Assembly (NCBI GenBank): GCA_003952965.2
Contig: CM025853.1
Location: 6,495,007-6,559,006, forward strand
DNA: 64,000 bases
From: Morella rubra
Lineage: Eukaryota > Streptophyta > Magnoliopsida > Fagales > Myricaceae
Reading direction: 5' to 3'
The position numbers were made by a program, and so were the translations under genes. Shown here piece by piece: positions 32,443 to 44,923 of this stretch (position 1 is the first letter of the stretch; each line of letters opens with the position of its first letter). The notes beneath the pieces are model-generated. The model saw nothing but the letters and a program-made list of their open reading frames with translations. It had not been told where the DNA came from and ran no database searches.

Positions 32443-35400
32443 AAAGTCAACAATTCTCCCCCTCCATACCCACAAGAGGAGACTGTGTCCTGACAATCAA
32501 TCAGTTAGAGGTGTCCATCCCGACTATGTCTCTACATAGCTCGAGCTTCTCACTGAGTGACCACCTTCGTCAACATGTCTGCTGGATTCTCTTTTGTGTG
32601 GATCTTCACAAGCTTCAGTAGTTGTTGCTCCATCACCTTGCGTATCCAATGATAGCGAATGTCAATATGTTTCATGCGGAATGGTACATTGAATTCTTGT
32701 CAAGTCCAGAGCACTCTGACTATCACAATGTACCTTGTATTCCTTCTGGACTGATCTCCAAGCTCTTGGAGAAATCGCTTTAACCACAACATTTCCTTCC
32801 CGCTTCTGCTATAGCAATGTACTTTGCTTCTGCTGTGTGGATAAAGCCACACATTTCTGTAATTTGGACTGCCATGAGACAGCTCCCCAGAAAATGTGTA
32901 AATGAAACCTGATATTGATTTCTTCCATCAAGATCACCAACCATATCCGAGTCTGTATATCCTTCCAAGACAAGATCAACTCCCCCAAAGCACAAACATA
33001 GATTTGACATACTTTTAAGGTACCTGAGAATCCACCTGACAGCTTCCCAATGTTCCATTCCTGGATTAGAAAGAAATCGACTCACAACTCCTACAGCGTG
33101 AGCGATGTCAGGTCTCGTACACACCATTGCGTACATAAGACTACCAACAGCTAAAGAGTAGGGGACTACAACCATCTCTTCAACATTTTCCCTCGATAAG
33201 GGACACGAGCTCTGGCTCAATTTAAAATGACTAGCCAATGGACTACTGACTGACTTAGCACTTTCCATGTTGAACCTTTTAATCACTTGTTCAACATATC
33301 TCTCATGTGACAACCATAGCTACTTCGCTTTCCTGTCACGAACAATCTTCATACCCAATATTTGCTGGGTTGGTCCTAAGTCCTTCATATCAAAGAACTT
33401 GGAGAGATTCATTTTCAACTTGTTGATTATGGATGCATCTTATCCAACTATTAGCATATCATCAACACACTGGTCCGGCAGCAGTACACACTTCTATAGT
33501 CATGACTCACCATAAACGAGTCAAACTTTTTGTACCACTGTCAGGGAGCCTGCTTAAGACCGTAGAGGCTCTTCTTTAACTTACAGACCAAGTGTTCCTT
33601 CCCATGAACTTCAAAACCTTATAACTGCTTCATGTATATTTCTTCTTTGAGATCTCTGAGAAGAAACGTTGTCTTCACATCCATTTGTTCAAGCTCCAAG
33701 TCTAACTAGCAACCAATCCGAGTACGACTCGAATTGAGGTCATCTTCACTACAGGTGAGAATATCTCGTCAAAGTCAACTCCTTTTTTTTGTTGGAAACC
33801 TTTGACGACCAAACGGGCTTTGTACTTCACCTGCTTGCCATTGTTTTTCAAGCTTGAATACCCATTTATTCTTCAGTGCTCTCTTGCCCTTCGAAAGCTT
33901 CACCAACTCATATGTCTAATTCTTCTGCAAGGAACCCATCTCTTCTCGCATAGCTTGAATCCATCTGACTTTATCCATATGAGTTTTTGCTTCATGAAAA
34001 CTTTCTAGCTCCCCCTCATCAGTAAAAAGAATATAATCTGATTCCTGGATGATATCTTCATGATGGATTTAGCAACCGCCCTTTCGTAGATCTGTTCTGT
34101 TGAGGCTCGTCAACTGAAGGAAGTTCTTCATCATCTGATTGCTGTGATGATTCAGCAGCTTCGGGTGGAGTGGGTACCTGCTCCCCCTGCTCAACACCCT
34201 CTGCATCATCATCAACTTCCTCTTCTTCTTCTAGGGATCCTTCCTACATTTCTTCAGTCTTTGTGGTAGACTGGAATGGCGTAGGACTGGTAACAGTATC
34301 TTGAGCACTTGTACTGTTTTCACCTAGGTTTGTTGATCATTTGAAGCTACCGTATAACACAGCTTCGTGGAACACAATGTCCCTGCTTCTGATGACCTTC
34401 TTAGCTTCTGGATCCCAAATTCTGTATCCAAATTCTTCATCTCCATAGCCAATAAAAATACACGGAGTGAACTTGACATCAAGCTTCTGCCTCTGCTCCT
34501 TGGATACATGTGCAAATGCTTTGCACCCAAATACTCTCAGATGAGAGTAGGAGATCTTATGACCAGACCACACCATCTCCAGAACTTCAAACTTCAGTGG
34601 TATAGATGGTATTCTGTTGATTAGGTAACAAGCTGCACGAATTGCTTCACCCTAAAATGGCTTAGGCAACTTGGCCATACTGAGCATACATCTGGTTTGT
34701 TCTACAATGGTCCGATTCATCCTCTCAACTACACCATTGTGTTGTGGGGTGCGTGGGACTGTCTTCTCCTGTCTGATGCCATGGACAGAGTAGTATACTC
34801 TGAACTCTCTAGAAGTGTACTTGCCTCCATTGTCTATCCGAAGGCACTTTAACTTTTTCCAAGTTTCTCTTTCCACCATAGCGTGAAAGTTTTTGAACTG
34901 TTCAGAAACTTGGTCCTTCGTTCTCAAGAAACACCCACACTTTATGTGAAGTAACATCAATAAATGTAACAAAATACCTATTATCACCCAAAGAATCCAC
35001 CTCTAAGGGACCGCATATATCAGAGTGTACCAGGCTCAACAACTCTGATCTTTTACGGGCAGTTGTACTAAACGAGACTCGATGTTGCTTACCCAACAAG
35101 CAATGCTCACAAGGGTTTAGCGCTATGCCTTAGTTGACTGTAATTAGCGCCTTCTTTACCAGTGTAAACAACCCTTTCTCACCCATGTGACTAAGTCTCT
35201 CAAACCACAGATTTGGAGATGCCTCATCTTGAACAGGATTGAGGCTATCAGTGCATATCTTCACATGAGTCTTGTATAATGTGCCACAGATATGTCCACG
35301 AGCGACAACCATGGTACCTTTCATCAGCTTCCAAGCACCGTTACAGAAGTGGTTGTAGTAGCCCAGTCGATCAAGGGCTACCCCGAACATCAAATTTAAG
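32443..35400 (-). pseudogene. Copia B' pol (integrase, RT, RNase H), broken
   Basis: Minus-strand reading, 5' to 3': GAG-pre-integrase near 35400-35130 (DRLGYYNHFCNGAWKL, LWFERLSHMGEKGLF); integrase at 35099-34652 (LLSLVHSDICGPLEVD, APQHNGVVERMNRT-like); the integrase C-terminal segment at 34576-34324 (HLRVFGCKAFAHVSKEQ, IFIGYGDEEFGYRIWDP); RT remnants at about 34250-33330 with few clear frames; and RNase H at 33313-32780 (PDIAHAVGVVSRFL, EGYTDSDMVGD). The frame is broken repeatedly. The N-terminal part continues beyond the hAT insertion at 41463. Confidence 0.8.
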
Positions 35401-35826
35401 CTAAGGGAGAGATTTTTACCCTGTTTTCGTCGAAACTTCTGGTTTCGGTGTTTCGGTACCGGTTCCGGCATATACCGGTACCGAAACCCATTTTAGGGAA
35501 ATTCTGGAACCGAAAGTTCCAGTGGAAATGCATGAATTTTCCGGTTCCGCAAATTTTTTTTAAAAAAAAAATTAGGGCTCCAATGGCACCGTTTGAGCCC
35601 TGGTAAAAAAAAAAAAAAAAAAAGTGAAGTGACCTGGGTCAAAACGACCCAGGTCACACGAACACTTTACTTTTGATTTTTGAAGAATCGAAATTGAAGC
35701 AGCCAAAGGGGCTTCAGCTGCTTCACCTATTCATCACGCCACCCTAACTTCCCCTCCCAGCTACCAGCGACGCTGCCACAGCCCCCCCCACCACGGCCTC
35801 CATCCCTCCAAGCGTCCCTCATGAAA

Positions 35827-35830
<4 letters not shown>

Positions 35831-35858
<28 letters not shown>

Positions 35859-35887
35859 GTTCTCTCAGATCTCTCTTAACTCTCCTG

Positions 35888-35918
<31 letters not shown>

Positions 35919-35920
35919 CG
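35831..35920. repeat. CT and CA microsatellites
   Basis: (CT)n around 35831-35846, (CA)n around 35847-35858 and a second (CT)n of about 14 units around 35893-35919. They lie in the untranslated 5' region of the hAT element and resemble CT-rich plant leader sequence. Confidence 0.8.
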
Positions 35921-36919
35921 AGTAGCTGTCATCAAGTGGCCGAATCTCTCACGGTTTCACCAAGGGTTTGTTAATTTTAGTTTTGTAAATGTTGTATTTA
36001 GTCTTTAATTTAAATTGCTTTAGGGTTTGTTTTATTTTGTAAATGGTATTGTCTTTAATTTAATTTTTAGGGATTTTCATGATTTTATTGGTAGATTCGG
36101 TCATTGAAGTCTGGATTTGAAGAAGTCTCTTGAGGGTTGATTATTTGGACACCAAATCTCTCTCTCAAGTCTCACCAAGGTATGATTATTTTACCCAAAA
36201 AGTCATTGCAAAATTTGTGAACATCTTTGAGATCTGAATGTATTATCGAGTGAGAAACAATTGGAGTCCACATGTTTAGGCAGTGCAGTAACAACGATCT
36301 TGTGTTTTTGATGCAACAACGATCATAGAAGATATCTAGGCAGTGCAGTAACCAGTGAGACTGAGGATTATTATTAATATTGTGTTCCTGTGGCTTTTTC
36401 TGTTTATTTCTCAAACATTTTTCAAATAAGGATGGATGAATCATGATACCCAATTCGAAACATTATTTACTGCATTGCTCATCTGTAATTGGAGTTGGCT
36501 TTCTGAAGTTAAATATGGTGTCTAAAGAAACAAGATTAATTTAACCTATTTAGTACAATATTCTTTGCGTACTGTCATGTTCAACTTCATAAAAAATAAT
36601 TGGAGTCCACTAAATACATGCATGCATGCTGGTTGTTCATGTGTGAGGAAACAAGCCATAGAACTGAATGTGGATCATTAATTTTTTTTCTATAAATTAT
36701 TGCTATGATATGTAATCATCAGAAACTGATGTTAAAATGTGTAATCCACCATGTCTCAGTTGTTTTCTCTTGGAGGATTGGAGTTTGGACTTGTTGTTTA
36801 TGCTTAGATCCTTTAGGTTGTGAACATAGCTGTTTAGAGTTTATTTAGATAGATTGAGTCATTTTGCAATTAATTTTTGTTATTCAAATGAATTGAAAAT
36901 CAAATATGTTTAATGTCAG

Positions 36920-39900
36920 ATGGATGAGATTAGTATTACACCTACTACAAAGATAGGGTCTTGCCCTAGTATTGGTGGTCCATACCTGATGAGTCAATTA
37001 GTAATCCTCAGTCTGGTAGTCATGAGGATTTTACCAATCAGCCAGAAGAGCCACCTGCTAAAAAGAGAAAGAATACTCGCAAGAGTTTTGTGTGGGATCA
37101 TTTCACTAAAATTTTGCCAGTTGTCAAACCTGAACACCCTGAAGCAAGTGTCACCATTGTAAGGCCAAGGTTGGGTGCCACCCTGAACACCATGGGACTT
37201 CGGGTATGAGGGCTCATTTGAAACGTTGCTTGCCATATTTGAAGCAACAAGGCCAATTAGATAAGACTAAATCTAGGTTGACATTGGATGCTTCAAAAGC
37301 AACAGGGAGTGATAAGGGTGTTTTGAAGTTGGATACTTATAGTGAAAAGGAGGTTAGAAGGTGGATTGCTGAATATTTGATCATGGATGAGATGCCTTTT
37401 AGGACTGTGCAGAGGTTAGGTTTAGGAAAATGGTTACTAGACTTGAGCCCCGCTTTAAGATGCCCACTAGATTACGATCATGAAGGATTGTATGGAGTTG
37501 TATATGGAAGAAAGGACTAAGCTAAAAGAGGCAATTGCCATAGAAAGTCCTAGAGTGTGTTTTACCACTGATACGTGGACGTCAATTCAAAATGTGAATT
37601 ATATGTGCGTGACCGCCCACTTTATTGATAGGAGGTGGTGTTTACAGAAGAGGATTCTTTACTTTCGCCGTATAACTGATCATAAGGGGGCCAACATTAG
37701 GAAAGAGATAGAAGGATGTATGAATTTTTGGGGGATTGACAAAATTCTCACAATCACGGTTGATAATGCAACCAACAATAATGTTGCAATTGACCAAGTG
37801 AAAAGAAGGCATAGGAAGTGGGGCAAATGTTGTTTGTAATCATGAGTTCATTCATATGCGGTGTTCTGCACATATTTTGAATCTTGTTGTTCAGGAGGGT
37901 TTGAAGAGTTGGATGATTCCGTTGTAAAGATACAGAATATATTAAATATGTGAAATCTAGTCCTAAAGGCTTTTGGGTTCAAGAAGGCCGCTGCAAATAG
38001 AATGATGTCTGAAAGTAATTTTTTGCAAATGGATGTTCCCACTCGTTGGAACTCGACTATATATGTTAGAAAGGTCTTTCTACTTTTGAAATCATGTTAG
38101 AAAGGCCTTTCAAACTTGTCAATCAAACTTGCTAATGCAAATGTTTATGGTCAAGGCCGTTGCAAATATGGATGAAGTGATGAATATTGATCAATGTTTA
38201 TGGGGAGGTCTTTCTACTTATCGACAACAATAGAACTTGCTAGATAGTAAGTTGAGTGGAGAGATACTTGATTGAAGATGTGGAACCAAGGGTGTCGGGT
38301 TTTGATATTTTGTTATGGTGGAAGATGAATTGTCATAAGTTTCAAGTTCTTTCTCGCATTGTGAATGATGTGTTGGCTATCCCAATTACTACTGTGCCAT
38401 CTGAGTCTGCTTTTAGCACTTCGGTCGATTGTTGGATGTAAATCCTAGGATAAAGGCAACCCAAGAGGGGGGTGAATTGGGTTTCAAAACTTTTTCGAAA
38501 CTCACCCTTTAGAAAGTGTTTGCTAGCTATAAGTCTCACAAAGAGAAGTGATTGCAATAAAAGATTGAACACAAGAATATATATTGCAACTTAAATAGAG
38601 AAATAAAACTTAGAAGAAGAAACTAATAGCACAATGTAATGAGATAAGGGAAGAGAAGCAAACACAAGATTTTTAGGTGGTTCGGCAAAACCCGCCTACA
38701 TCCACCCCTCAAGCTCCTTTACCTAGCCTTGAGGTTTTTCCACTATGCTCCCTTCAAGCCTCAAGAACGAGTTTGAGAACAAACCTCACCAAAAGGAAAC
38801 AAGAGAATTACTCTCTTAATAGTGTATAGGATGAACGAAAATGCTCACTAAAACTCCCTTGATGGAGTAGATATTACAATGAGAAATTTCTATCTCTTAA
38901 GCTTCACACAATAACAAGGATGTGAAAGTGTTGATTATGTGTGAATGATGTTTGAACAAGGATTGAAAGGTTTTAGATCACTCTGAGCTTTGGCAAAATG
39001 ATTTAGGTTGTATAGCAACTTTTAAAAGGTGTAGGAAAGACTTTATATAGGCCTCATAAGAAAAATAACCGTTTATAGCCGTTGGGAGTTGAGCTGTTAA
39101 AAACTCTCGATGAACTAGTTGACCGCTCCATGAACCGGTCAACCGCTTCAAGTTTACGTTGCGCAACGGTCATGATGTCAGAAGTTAGAACTGCTCTTTT
39201 TTAAACTTTTTCAAACCAACCAGTCGACCGCCATACCAAGCGGTCGAAGACTGGTCGACCGCTACATGAGCCAGTCGACCGCCTCAACTTAGCACATGAT
39301 CCGATTATTTTAAAAACACGATTTTGACCAACTTAAAATACCCAATTTTAAAGACTAACTTCCCATAAGTATATAAAGGTTTGGGAGTTTAATTGGGATA
39401 TTTTAAAGCCATTTAAAAATTTTTAAATCTTCAAAACAAGAGGTAAAACATTTCATGCAAGTTTTGAAGAAATGTGCAAGTGTGTGTTCAAATCCTTGTT
39501 AAAGATGAAGTCTTAGAGTTACAAAGATTACCCTAACATCTTGAGTCTTCACTTTAAGAGCACTTTCATTGAAGGGGATGTTACTTGATAGCTTCGTGCT
39601 CATTTTGGATTCGCTTTGCTTCACATATCAATTACTTCTATTGTTATCATAAAAACATTGATTGTGACTAAAAGCCAACATTGGATGCTTTTCGCTCTTC
39701 CTTGGTGCCTTGTACCATGGAGGACCTTTTATGCGTACAAAATTGGTTGCATGCTGCTCCTATACTTGATGAAGAAGATGGTGACATGGATGGTGGAGAT
39801 GATCCCTTGAGTTACAAACTAGATATGGGTATACTTTTTATTTTGTTAAAATCTTTTACTTTGTTAAGTGATTATTTGGTTCTTTTAGTATTTCTCTTAT

Positions 39901-39976
39901 AATTGTTTTGTTTTATTTTTCTTTTGTAGAGATGGAGAACTTGAGGGCGCAAGTTGGACAAGCAGGAGTGCCATGA
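36920..39976 (+). pseudogene. hAT transposase of copy 2, split by a solo LTR
   Basis: From the ATG at 36920 (MDEISITPTT), in shifting frames: KKRKNTRKSFVWDHF; BED finger CHHCKAKVGCHPEHHGTSG then MRAHLKRCL near 37150-37230; KEVRRWIAEYLIMDEMPF near 37340-37400; catalytic core DTWTSIQNVNYMCVTAHFID near 37570-37630 and KILTITVDNATNNN near 37740; RCSAHILNLVVQEGL-like near 37860; and the C-terminal dimerisation domain FDILLWWKMNCHKF, NDVLAIPITTVPSESAFST at 38300-38420. The domain resumes after the LTR as DAFRSSLVPCTMEDLLCVQ at 39684. It ends EMENLRAQVGQAGVP and a stop at about 39976, after a small intron. Frameshifts and the LTR make it inactive. Confidence 0.85.
38437..39680 (-). mobile_element. 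Solo copia LTR with exact 5-bp TSD
   Basis: 1,244 bp, flanked by TTGGA at 38432-38436 and 39681-39685. Plus-strand limits TGTAAATCC...AAGCCAACA (minus strand TG...CA). It carries the CCCAAGAGGGGGGTGAATTGGG stretch near its end, like the other LTRs read on the minus strand. No internal region remains, so it is a solo LTR from unequal recombination. It interrupts the hAT dimerisation domain between AFST and the DAFRSSL segment. It also contains repeated GGTCGACCGC-type motifs at about 39110-39290. Confidence 0.9.
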
Positions 39977-41462
39977 TTGTGAGATTTATAGGTATACTTT
40001 TTACAAAATGGTTTTTCTTTATCTAGCATAAAAAACTAAAGGCTAAATACATAATAATTCATTTTTTGTTGTGACATACATGTAATAGAAAGGATTACAT
40101 CTTGTGCTTTATGTGACATACATGTAATAGAAAGGATTTTTACCATCATTTACTAGTCATCATGAAGACTTCTCGATGAATATTTTTACGCCTTCTTGTT
40201 GGTTATATGATTTAGTAATAGAAAGGATTTTGTTACGGCTTTGGCATCCATCATCGTTGGATTTATTTTTGTTTCATGTTCCCATGATAATGATGCAAAC
40301 ATTTCTGTCAATGCCCATGGATTGTACACTTCCAACCAGGTGCCAAGAATTCAAGAAAATTCTCATGTATTTGTTTAACAAGAATTCCAGCCGGTTAATA
40401 GAAATGATCTTGTCATGATGCCAACAGATATGTGAACCAAGTAGTATATTTTTCACTAAATGATGAGAGAAAGCATGCTTTTTAAAGTGTTTATTAACTT
40501 GTGATCATCTTTGTAATTAGTTTGAGGAGAAGCTGCAACTGTTGGAAAGGATGAGGAATTCTTAGCTTCAAGCCTATACAAAGGTATGCAACTATATAAT
40601 TTCTTTATTGAGGTTGAGTGTTTATTTACGTACATTTTCACCAATTACAGCAATGTCATAGTTTTTGTTATAGAGAATACTTGTAAAGCATATTTTCACA
40701 TTTGCTAGATGTTGGGGCTGGCTCTAGGTGAAGTAAATTGGATAGTAAATGGAGGGATTTATAATGTATTGGTGGCATTTCACAACTTTATTTGTCCTTT
40801 GGATATCATTGAAAATGGATGTTCAAAAAGCAACCACCTAGCATGCAGATAATAAGATGGCTTTGGCCTCCTTGATAGTTGGATTTATTTGAGTCTTTGG
40901 CATTTTAAACCTGTTTGAAACTTTGATAAAGCAAGTAATACATTGAGCCCTTGTGTAGCTATTTGATTTATTATCTAGTGCACTAATTAGTTTTCAGATA
41001 TATCATTTGGGGTTGAGTATATAGATTGAGTTTCCTTCAACTCTCTCACTAATTAGTTTGCCTTACGTTGAAGAAGAGTTCAAGATTGACTTAACATGGA
41101 AGGACATGGAGAACAAGATGGAGCCACCTCCCTATGTCCACATCAAACGTAGATTTCTGTTATGCTGGTCAATAGCCTTAATGCCTCAATTGTTTAAGCA
41201 AATCCTTGCATGTATATTTTTTGGGACAGAATGTAATTACTAATTATGGATACAAAATGTAATTATGTAATTTTTTTTCCTTTGATCTCTTGATCTCTTG
41301 ATCATGATTGAATGATATGTTTAAAAACAATACTATGAAATTGCTGCAATAGGGGGAAAAAAAAAACAGCCCAATTTCAGCCCAAAATTCATAAAAAAGC
41401 ATTTTGGGCCTAAGTCAAAACTGGGCCATTCCTGTTCCATCTGTTCCGGTACTCACCCTTAG
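39977..41462. other. 3' part of hAT copy 2, non-coding
   Basis: About 1.5 kb of AT-rich sequence between the transposase stop and the right TIR. A short direct repeat GTGACATACATGTAATAGAAAGGATT occurs twice near 40070-40140 (only its first and last bases vary in context). Near the end GCCCAA/TTGGGC motifs resemble the subterminal part of the copy at 27806. No further exon could be supported. Confidence 0.5.
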
Positions 41463-41967
41463 TTTAATCGGAAGTCGAGCACATGTTGAATGTCTTTCAA
41501 CACCATGGTACAACCAATATTTGTGGTGAAGAAATCACTGCGAGGAGCGGCCTGGTAGGAAGCTGTTGTGTCTACCACCCATTCTACATCCTGACTCACA
41601 ACATGGAGACATTCTTCTTCACCGGTGGAGAGTAAGGCACAATCTCCTGGAATGGTGACTAATGCTTCCCCATCAGCCTTCTTTGGCTAGTTGTTGGATT
41701 GGCCTTGCTCCTGTTGTAACTTTCCCAGTTCTTCTTAAAGTAGCCTTCGATGCCACAGTGGAAACATTTCATCTTGCCCTTTTGGTGATAACCGCCGGAA
41801 TTTTGGGATTTCCCTCTGCTTCTGCCTCTACTTCTCCCTCTACCATTTCGTTGGTGCCTTCCTTCGGTTACAAAGGCTTGCGACTGGTCCATACCAGCCT
41901 CTTTTCTCCTGGCTTCCTCATTAAACAAGGCATCCTTCACCATCAGCATAGTAATTTTTCCGTCTTA
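41463..41967 (-). pseudogene. Copia B' gag 3' part with CCHC knuckle
   Basis: Minus-strand reading LMVKDALFNEEARRKEAG, then an RGRSRGRS-rich basic stretch, then CFHCGIEGYFKKNW, a zinc knuckle with its last Cys changed to Trp. It ends in the protease/pre-integrase spacer at the hAT border. It parallels copia B at 48300-48900. The 5' part of gag is deleted at 41967, where LTR sequence is joined directly. Confidence 0.8.
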
Positions 41968-43690
41968 AGTATGGAATTGCGAGAAGAAAAAAACCGCGAA
42001 AATCAACAAACCTGTCATGACAACCAAAATCTCTCATACCAGCTGATACTGGGGTTAACCATGGAAAGCACGGGATACCTCGTGAGCACCTCGGACTGGT
42101 TGGAATGTTTCGGAAGAAATGGACACCTTGAGAATAATAGGAACCTTGGGATAGTAATGAGACTTCAGGATGTTTTTAGAAGGTCGGTATAGTGTTTGGA
42201 TAGCTCAAGATGTTTGTGGAAATGTCAAGAAACGCTCGGGAACACACTCTAACTCACACTCTCAAATAGATAAGCTCACCACCCAAGTAGAACACAAAAG
42301 GATACAGAAATCACCACCCAATGTAATCCAACACGGGATACAGAGCAATAACTAGCCACCTATCGGAATCTACCGAAGGATAAGAGTTTGGAGAAGAAAT
42401 CATTCTTTAAAGAAGCCTAAAGCTCAAGTTGTATAAACACTCAAAATCTGTATTTTTCCACTACTAGAGAAGGGTTTAAATAGCAAGCTTGGAACAACCC
42501 TCCAAGCATGAGTAAATGAGAAATACAACTTCAAAAATTTAATTGAGACTTAAGAACAAAAAGACTCTTAGGGAAATGAAAAGACTTATTGAAAACCCAA
42601 AAGAACAAGCTAAAAATTATAAAATCGTCCAAAATTTGCTAGACCTCGTAACTAGCTGCCAGTCTCACCTCCTTGGAGTAATTTTACCATATATTTGTCT
42701 AGAAAACCTCAAAATGTATGCCGTTTGATGCGTTGGAAACTAGACTTATAGAGCTTTCCACAAGATGTAACTCAAATACAGACTCTTCGTAAAGCATTCC
42801 AGAATTTAATTTCAATCACGACCTTCGGTGCTGACCACACCTGTGTTAGGTAGGTGGGTGAAATGAATTTGTATCAAGATTCTCACTGCCTTCGCTTGAG
42901 CCAAGAGGTGAGCTGTTGGCAATCAAAATATCTTTGTAAAAATTTCCCAGCCTCCGCTCAAGCCAATAGGCAAGTGGCAGGCGAGTGAGTCTTCAATCCA
43001 AAGATAACTCATAACTTTTTTTGGCATGTGTCCAGCTCCTTGAATTTATCTTTATCATCATCTTTTCAAAATTGAAAGCTTCTTCAACCTTATCTTCTTC
43101 ATGGATAACTTCAACAATCCTTTTGAACACTTTAAACAAAAATATATCCAAGATTATTGGATAGAAAAATACAACTCAAATTTAAAAAATAATTTGACAC
43201 AAATCTTGCCAAAATACAAACACTAACAGATTGCATAAATAAAATCTTCATGCATGCTACAAATGGAACAAAGCAAGCATACAACAGAGCCTAAAAGGCC
43301 GCGTGTACACATAATTTGTAAACTTGACCCCCTAGGTCTAGGTACGCACGTATATATGTGCTTATTTATAAGCGGGAAAACAATATGTAAATGAACACAA
43401 CACCATGATCAGATGAGTGATCAGCTATATCGAAGAAGAAAATGGGTTGAAGTGAACAACCAGAAGGCATATAAGTGGATGACCCATGTGTAGAAAAATA
43501 GCCTTTTTCACTTTTCCAATTAACCTTAGCTATTCCATCTTCGCTAACCTTCCAATCAAAGCATTGAACCATGGCTGCAACTGTCCTATATAGTGTAGTC
43601 AACACCAACTTTGCACTGGGGCATGCTTTCCTCCCCACCCCAAAAGTAAGTAAATTTAAGGTTTCTCCCACAGTTTTTTCCTCTAATTTT
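41968..43690 (-). repeat. Left arm of inverted duplication: P450 3' flank
   Basis: On the minus strand this matches 45284-46945 read on the plus strand: the P450 heme-region fragment (43690-43366), then about 1.4 kb of non-coding flank, then the first 30 bp of the copia B LTR. Landmarks shared include ATAAGCACATATATACGTGCG-like sequence near 43350, GAGGTGAGCTGTTGGC near 42905 and GGAGTAATTTTACCATATAT near 42674. The same flank begins at 63721 after the intact-looking P450. Confidence 0.85.
43366..43690 (-). pseudogene. P450 C-terminal fragment (left arm)
   Basis: The minus strand encodes TKLEEK..VGETLNLLTFGVGRKACPSAKLVLTTLYR..., the heme-binding loop and C-terminus of the P450 at 61911-63720. 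The heme cysteine is kept (GVGRKACPSA), but the Gly after it is Ser. The frame shifts before the end (the intact C-terminus is FLHMAHPLICLPV). Nothing upstream of TKLEE is present, because copia C begins there. It is a duplicated fragment with no function of its own. Confidence 0.85.
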
Positions 43691-44880
43691 GTGTGTTAGT
43701 GTATAATCTTAGTTGGCTTTAACTTCGCATGTAATTGAGTTTAATTCCTGAGATATGAAGATGTTTTGAAAAACTGAAGACAGTAGTGCAAATACACATT
43801 TTGGACATATGTTTCTGAGATTCAAGTTTGATTGGAATATGCACAGAGTCAGTTAACGCGAGAAGTAGACTTTACTTTTTTCCTGAGAAAGTTCAAGTTA
43901 GTTAGAAGTTATATGCAAGTACGACAAAAATGCAACTTGTACAACTGCTGTAACAGATTTTAATTAGAACGATTCTAACTAATTAATGGACGCCAAGAAG
44001 GCCAAGAATGTCTAGAAACTTCTTCATTGTACTGTGCATTACCCTTAGTATATATCCCCAATATTTTTTCATTATTCATTTACTAGAAAATTAAAGAAAT
44101 TGTGCCTTCATCGAAAAACTTTCTCAAAGAGCCTCTATCATTTTTCTGAGTCTGTTGTGTGTGAACTAAAGATGAAATCTTGAGATATCTCCCCTCTCTT
44201 TAGGTTCTTAGTTCCAAATTTGATCACCATATTTTTTCCTAAAAGAAATTCAAGATCTTCAGAGTTGCTGAAAATCTTGGAGGTCGCAAAGTGCCTTGTT
44301 CTTGAGATGTTGTTGGTGTGAGTTCACATGGAGGACAGGTGCTATGAACAATGAGGTAAGGTGTCTACACTTTTTGAATGAATGAGAGGTTCTCACTCCC
44401 TGCTAGTTGCAGATCTGGATGTAGTATTCCAGGTAAGAAATGAAGTGTGTTAGATTAGAAATTTGAGAATTCTTGAGTCTATAGATCAACTTGTATTTTG
44501 AGTGTAAAGAGCTTTTGTCTCTTGGAATTTGTTCCCCAGAGATTTTTCTTCGTAACCAAATATTGGTGTCATTGTGTGGTGATTCTTAAGTTTATTGTTT
44601 TCTTGATTAATTGTTAATAATCTTTGAATAGTGGCTGAGAATTTAAAAGTGTTCTTGGCTATAAAGAATCTGAGATAGAGATTCTTATGTGCATGATTTA
44701 TGTTCCGCATTGATAAATCTTGTTGTAGTTATTTGCATATTGAAATTGTTTATTTGCACTTGTGAAGTTTGTGTAGAAAATTATTAGAGTGCAAAAAGTT
44801 GTAGGGAAATTTGTAGAACCGATTTACCCCCCTCTAGGTTCGGCTACTATTGTTTTGGGTCTTAAATCGTCTTGTTCAAT

Positions 44881-44892
44881 TGGTATCAGAGC
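44881..44892 (+). promoter_or_regulatory. Copia C primer-binding site
   Basis: TGGTATCAGAGC, complementary to initiator-methionine tRNA, two bases after the LTR end at 44878. It confirms plus orientation and the LTR boundary. Confidence 0.9.
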
Positions 44893-44923
44893 AATCTCGA
44901 TTCTTAGACTCAAATTATTAGAG

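Larger units (their letters stand above)
35401..41462 (+). mobile_element. hAT transposon, BED-finger type, copy 2, inserted in copia B'
   Basis: 6,062 bp, starting CTAAGGGAGAG and ending CTCACCCTTAG, which are inverted complements differing at one position. The copia reading it interrupts is continuous across the two flanks (GACATCAAATTTAA / TTTAATCGGAAG). Comparison with copia B at 48890-48905 gives the empty site. TTTAA is present on both sides. A full 8-bp hAT duplication is not preserved. It carries a plus-strand transposase (36920-39976), itself split by a solo LTR at 38437-39680. The 5' region has CT/CA microsatellites. Confidence 0.8.
31836..41967 (-). mobile_element. Ty1/copia element copia B', carrying a nested hAT element
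   Basis: Minus-strand copia related to copia B (46912-49962). Left to right: 3' LTR (31836-32442), polypurine tract GGAGGGGGAGAATTG at 32443-32460, pol fragments to 35400, the hAT insertion 35401-41462, then the gag/zinc-knuckle remnant to 41967. At 41967 it joins about 30 bp of its own LTR start (41968 onward). The rest of the 5' LTR, primer-binding site and gag 5' part have been deleted. It forms part of the left arm of an inverted duplication. Confidence 0.8.
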
